Assembly: GCA_019752915.1 (NCBI GenBank)
Contig: JAIELO010000422.1
Location: 1-7,862 of the forward strand
Origin: Burkholderiaceae bacterium
Lineage (GTDB): Bacteria; Pseudomonadota; Gammaproteobacteria; Burkholderiales; Burkholderiaceae_D
DNA: 7,862 bases
Reading direction: 5' to 3'
This document shows, piece after piece, positions 7,377 through 7,862 of the stretch; position 1 is the stretch's first letter, and each line of letters opens with the position of its first letter. The translations under genes and the position numbers were made by a program. The notes beneath the pieces are model-generated. The model was not told where the DNA came from, did not search any database, and saw only the letters and a list, made by a program, of their open reading frames with translations.

Positions 7377-7484
7377 GCATTTCCCACAATGCGGAAAGGC
7401 ATTCTCACATTGCAGAATCCGGGTGTCAAAAATGCGACAGAATTTATCCCATCGGACGAAAAAACATTCCACATCGCGAAAAAT
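7377..7484. repeat. Degenerate tandem repeat with about 22-bp period upstream of aceA
   Basis: Two clear units stand side by side. GCATT-N6-AATGC-GGAAAG starts at 7377 and GCATT-N5-ATTGC-AGAATCC starts at 7399, and each is itself a small dyad. A third AATGCG at 7431 keeps the 22-nt step. ACATTCCACATCGCGAA at 7464 closely resembles the second unit and is offset from it by 65 nt, about three periods. The units at about 7421 and 7443 are weak. A spacing of two helical turns would place all sites on one face of the DNA, as expected for cooperative regulator binding. That function is inference. Confidence 0.5.
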
Positions 7485-7526
7485 ACATACTAAGTCATTG
7501 AAAATTAACAGATAAAATTAAGTTAT

Positions 7527-7544
7527 ATGTCTTATATAAGACAT
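7527..7544. promoter_or_regulatory. Perfect 18-bp palindrome, candidate operator of aceA
   Basis: ATGTCTTAT followed by ATAAGACAT is a perfect uninterrupted palindrome inside the AT-rich stretch upstream of aceA. Its centre contains TATAAG, which could itself serve as a -10 element, so a dimeric protein bound here could block RNA polymerase. Length, symmetry and position fit an operator for a dimeric HTH regulator, for example of the GntR or a similar family. The regulator cannot be identified from this window. Confidence 0.65.
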
Positions 7545-7604
7545 GCTCATCGTCAGAAAAAGGACTATGATTAATCCATCGAACTTTGCTTTATTCCGGA
7601 TTCA

Positions 7605-7702
7605 TTAACTGCTTAACCGGCGCTAGTGCACTGCAACACCCACACCTGCGTCTCGTGTACTGCATTCGTTTTATTTACTGCTTAATTCTCTTTAACTGCT
7701 AA
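7605..7702 (+). repeat. Repeated TTWACTGCTTAA elements in the aceA leader
   Basis: TTAACTGCTTAA at 7605-7616, TTTACTGCTTAA at 7674-7685 and TTAACTGCTAA at 7692-7702 are near-identical. Two more ACTGC cores stand at 7630 and 7659. The last three cores (7659, 7677, 7695) are spaced exactly 18 nt apart, and the last runs into the AAGGA ribosome binding site. They could be protein-binding sites on DNA or on the leader RNA; nothing in the sequence decides between these. Confidence 0.45.
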
Positions 7703-7705
7703 GGA
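7701..7705 (+). promoter_or_regulatory. Ribosome binding site of aceA
   Basis: AAGGA stands 7 nt before ATG 7713, a standard strong arrangement. It directly overlaps the end of the last ACTGCTAA repeat, so anything binding that repeat in RNA would affect translation. Confidence 0.8.
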
Positions 7706-7712
7706 AATCATC

Positions 7713-7862
7713 ATGTCCCAATACCAAGACGACATCAAAGCTGTTGCTGCCTTGAAAGACAAAGAAGGTAGCGCATGGAATGCGATCAATCCGGAATCGG
7801 CGGCCCGTATGCGCGCCCAGAACCGTTTCAAAACCGGTCTGGACATTGCTAAATACACCGCC
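7713..7862 (+). CDS. aceA: Isocitrate lyase, N-terminal 50 residues (continues past window)
   Basis: Isocitrate lyase splits isocitrate into glyoxylate and succinate in the cytoplasm. It is the first step of the glyoxylate shunt used during growth on acetate, fatty acids and other two-carbon sources. The visible 50 codons read MSQYQDDIKAVAALKD, then GSAWNAINPESAARMRAQN and RFKTGLDIAKYTA. This matches the conserved N-terminus of betaproteobacterial isocitrate lyases, which are about 430 residues long. The active-site motif (KKCGH) lies beyond the window. The start is fixed by the AAGGA ribosome binding site and by the family's usual N-terminus. The gene is divergent from the Cache protein gene and has a long AT-rich upstream region with a perfect palindrome, which suggests regulated expression. 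The frame is open to the window edge. Confidence 0.9.
   Translation, partial: MSQYQDDIKAVAALKDKEGSAWNAINPESAARMRAQNRFKTGLDIAKYTA

Larger units (their letters stand above)
7147..7712. other. 566-nt divergent intergenic region between the Cache gene and aceA
   Basis: No credible protein or RNA gene is visible here. The part nearest the Cache gene (to about 7376) is GC-rich and holds its candidate promoter. The part from about 7440 to 7610 is strongly AT-rich and holds a perfect palindrome, and is the likely aceA control region. I could not identify a convincing -35/-10 pair for aceA. If transcription starts near the palindrome, aceA has a leader of roughly 150-170 nt. Repeats in this region are listed separately. 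Confidence 0.7.

Noticed and set aside
7283..7474. A 63-codon minus-strand frame in the divergent intergenic region
   Set aside because: It has no Shine-Dalgarno before its ATG, its translation has no recognisable family features, and it overlaps the phased repeats.
7567..7608. A 13-residue frame (MINPSNFALFRIH) upstream of aceA, possible leader peptide
   Set aside because: AAGGA lies only 2 nt before its ATG, too close for normal initiation. It has no run of regulatory codons and no paired hairpin or terminator after it.

Overview
The window looks like chromosomal DNA of a betaproteobacterium, most likely of the Oxalobacteraceae (Massilia, Duganella or Janthinobacterium type). I infer this from the GC-rich coding sequence, the gene families present, and the start of an isocitrate lyase whose N-terminus closely resembles that of this group. 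No species can be named from the sequence alone.

Layout: five genes lie head to tail on the minus strand and a sixth begins on the plus strand at the right edge. In minus-strand transcription order they are: a small secreted single-Cache-domain protein (6670-7146); a secreted M1 aminopeptidase (3795-6464); a MYG1/UPF0160 family DHH-like hydrolase (2691-3647); a secreted M13 neprilysin-like endopeptidase (495-2567); and the 5' part of a secreted esterase/PHB-depolymerase-like gene (1-479). The esterase gene is broken by an in-frame amber codon. On the plus strand, aceA (isocitrate lyase, glyoxylate shunt) starts at 7713 and runs off the window.

For three genes the longest open frame overstates the protein. 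The M1 and Cache genes have clear Shine-Dalgarno sequences just before internal ATGs that begin signal peptides. The M13 gene has a consensus-like sigma-70 promoter (TTGACA, 17 bp, GATACT) inside the longest frame, which forces the later start.

How the genes fit together: M13 endopeptidase and M1 aminopeptidase are both predicted to be exported and could act in sequence on peptides outside the cytoplasm. The esterase would have belonged with them as an exported hydrolase, 15 nt behind the M13 gene. MYG1 is predicted cytoplasmic and has no obvious link to its neighbours. Gaps of 123-205 nt separate most minus-strand genes, so several transcription units are likely.

The most intriguing non-coding part is the 566-nt divergent region between the Cache gene and aceA. 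It holds a perfect 18-bp palindrome, a roughly 22-bp phased degenerate repeat array, and several ACTGC-containing repeats reaching into the aceA ribosome binding site. This suggests elaborate control of aceA. Apart from this and the broken esterase, the window is ordinary housekeeping and accessory metabolism. I see no mobile element, CRISPR array, RNA gene or defence system.
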